From Archegozetes longisetosus (lineage: Eukaryota; Arthropoda; Arachnida; Sarcoptiformes; Trhypochthoniidae): a DNA stretch of 64,000 nucleotides. Shown in pieces: positions 61,126 through 64,000 of this stretch (position 1 is its first letter; each line of letters opens with the position of its first letter). The notes beneath the pieces are model-generated. The model was not told the DNA's origin, searched no databases, and saw nothing but the letters and a program-made list of their open reading frames with translations. The stretch spans positions 4,158,001 through 4,222,000 of the forward strand of contig JAEMBT020000002.1 of assembly GCA_018873245.2 (NCBI GenBank). The letters are read 5' to 3'. The position numbers and the translations under genes were made by a program.

Positions 61126-64000
61126 CCTAACAAAACAGCATGTGTTAATAAAAATGTCAATTTATTGCTATTAGTATAGCGTATACTCTCCAAACGACTA
61201 CTACATAAAGTTGCAAAGTTTTTATTATGACAGCGATAATGGTGTGATAGCGAAACCAATATTGTTATGATGCGATCCATTGATATCGTCGTATTACAAC
61301 ACCTGACGCCTAATGCTTTAAGAAAACCTAAATAATAAATCAGATGTAGGCATATAGTGCATAATATTACTAGAAGTTTTCATTAGCTGCTGGGTCTACT
61401 AGATAATATATTTTTAATATTTATATATTTTACGAGTCTCTCACTCAAAATGAAAATAGTCTGAAAAATATACCAATAAATAAATATTGAATAAGAGCGG
61501 TTTTCGACACTATAAATAAGCAATTTCAGAGAACTCGCAGAAAATGAACGATATTTTTTCGTTAGCATGGTTAAATTTTATTTTATTTATAAGACTGAAA
61601 GTTGTCCAAATATACTTTTCTGTAATGTGAAGCGATTATTGAAATTTCTAAATTACTCTATATATCATCAACTCTTGACCTATAAATAAATTAAAGTCGA
61701 TTACAGTTTACTATCCAAATAGAGAATTTCTTCAACTATTATACTTTTTGTTTTATACTTATTAATCATGTTAACAAACAAGATGACAATAAACCAAAAG
61801 TGAATTAAACAACGTACTATGGTAACTTACATTGATTCTTCTAACGAATACAGACAGGATAATAGGAGTGTATTTCAACTAATTAGTAATAATTTTTAAT
61901 GATAAGAATGCGTCCAAAGTATAAAATGAAAATTTTCAGACGATAAGTTTATTCCACTCATACTTTGTACACATTCTTATCGATTTTGCTGATAAATTGA
62001 AACACTTTTATTATCCCGTCTGTACATTTACCTGTTATATTGTGTTAAAATATTAGATTGAGATTTTAAATGAGAAACTCAATTATTCAACAAATTCACT
62101 GTAAAATTTTTATTAAGTTTTGCAAAGACTCAAACATTTAAATAATTGAGTATTTAAGTAATTGAATATTTAAATAATCAAAAGCTGAGTCGTGAATAGG
62201 GCTCAAAATTTTCAGAATATAAACTTTTGTGAAGCTATTCTTTCTGTGAAAATTTTATGAAAATATAATGAAACAAAATTGAATGTTTTTGGTGACAATT
62301 TAATAGAAAAAAAATCGTGACTTCGCGAGAAAATATGAAGGTTTTCTTATGATAGACTCGACACATATTAGAAAAGTCGTATCATTTTCCCGAAGATTAA
62401 TTATTTAATGTGTTCTTTGATAACACAGCACAGAACTCAATAATACGTTTGAAATTATTAATGCATCAAAAATTGTCTGATCGCTTTTATTAAAAGTTTT
62501 CATGGCAAAAGTCATGAAACATATAATCAAATCAGTTGTGGCAACTTTCAGAAAATTCGTGTCTAGAATTTAAAGGAACTGATAAATTCCTCGTAATAGT
62601 TACATAAGGAATTTTAGCCCTATATGAAGAATAAGATTTGTAGTTGGATAGCTATATGCAAAAACGATAACTTAATATTGAAGAATAGAGATATCATGAA
62701 TGTGTTGGAAGGTAGTTTTTCATGTTGCACAATCACAATACAAAATAATGCACTTTGCATCGTATGATCGAACAGCAAGAATCTTAAGTGTCCTATCAGA
62801 AGTTAGACTTTTGACAAGTTTAGTGTAAATTTTATAACTTCCTCCTGATATATTTGACGAACAAAATATTAAATGCAAAATATAAGTAATGGAGTAAGGA
62901 AGCCATAAGTTAATGCTTGAAAGGAAGCTGCTGGAGTAACTGACGATCAAATTGCGTGATACTAAATGTATGAATGATTGATCATCTCTATTGTAAGTTA
63001 TAGAATATAGTAAACATCTTTGTTTTATTGTTTGGGTTATTTTTGTTCACACGGAAACACGTGTGAAAAAATTTAGTTACAGCTTCGGGTTCTTGTCACT
63101 TGTTAATAAATATGAATTTTCTATAATTCATCATTATTCTAGATTCTATCAAATTCGGAACATTTTCTGTGGAGAGAATTGCACTCTTAATGTTTCAAAT
63201 ATTTCTATAATGCTTTGATTTTTAGTCCAAAGGAATCTAATCAAAGTTGTAGTCTTTGAGGAAATTTGAATAATTTTGAATTGCAATTGATTCATATAAT
63301 TATGTCTTGCACACAAAATATTGCACATTGAACAATGTAGTTTATTTGGTTGTTTTATTTTTTTCATCAAAGTTATGATTGAAGAAAAATTGCAGGATTA
63401 AAAACGCAAATTATGTTTGAAAGTTCAATAATAGAAAATCTAGATTTGCTTATCAAACGAAAAGAGCTCAATCTTATTACTGAACTTATTTCACGATTCA
63501 TCTCTTTCTAGTATAGTATATGTTCATCAGTCGTGATTCAGAAACAAAACAACGAACTCGAATTTTATGATCAACCTTTAAGAAAGTATAATGATATTGT
63601 CTATAAAATTATCTTAAGTCAAGATTCTCCTATAAAAATATTGATTAAACTAACTTTATTTTCATATGTCCTAAAATGATTCCTTCAATTTTCAACAAAC
63701 CAGAGAATAAAATTCCGTTTACTTTGTCTGAAACTGTCGAAGAAATATTTTGAATTGCTCTAGCTGTAATTAACGAGATTCTTGGTTAGAAAACAAGTAA
63801 ATTGCAGGTTGCGCGTAATGATGAGAACAATTCGGTGATTATAGTCCACACGAGAGAAATAAGTTTTAATGATTTTAGTTGAGTGAAGAGATGTCATTTT
63901 CATAAAGATGCATTTGCAAGCATTTCAGTAGTCCTAATAACCATCTTCGGAAATGCGATGTGCCAAAAAATAAGTACCAGAAGTGAAAATGAGCAAATTG
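61126..64000. other. Gene-poor region, last part
   Basis: AT-rich, with short ATTTAAATAATTGA-type direct repeats near 62140-62180. No supported gene reaches the window end. Confidence 0.45.

Overview
This is an AT-rich (roughly 30% GC) eukaryotic nuclear window. Its genes have spliceosomal introns with GT/AG ends, several of them only 48-60 nt long and others 1-4 kb. Interstitial TTAGG-like repeats, hAT- and pogo-type miniature transposons and metazoan gene families suggest an invertebrate animal, most likely an arthropod. The species cannot be named from the sequence. There is no operon structure, CRISPR, rRNA or convincing tRNA.

Layout. 294-878 (+): a small RING-CH (MARCH-type) membrane protein in one exon. 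1489-6209 (-): a 13-exon M13 (neprilysin) gene whose zinc-site and other active-site residues are replaced, so it encodes a probable pseudoenzyme. About 8040-8680 (+): a decayed TSSK-like kinase pseudogene. 9784-10239 (+): a single-exon four-helix membrane protein of unknown family. 11779-32367 (-): a 10-exon NACHT and WD-repeat (NWD1/NWD2-like) gene of about 1853 codons that ends in a CaaX prenylation box. I joined its exons by splice phase. About 32.4-64.0 kb: a gene-poor region with microsatellites, a 9-bp/36-bp higher-order TTAGG-like minisatellite, transposon remnants and one GC-rich exon-like island.

Both long genes carry a one-base loss in a short A-run of the coding strand (5740-5744 and 14661-14666). 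Downstream homology and exon phases resume as if one base were missing. Assembly homopolymer errors are the simplest explanation; a real frame change or -1 slippage is the alternative. The genes look functionally unrelated: peptide-binding ectodomain, membrane E3 ligase, STAND-type ATPase scaffold.

Exon junctions were worked out by eye from splice sites, phase continuity and remembered family alignments. No database search was run.
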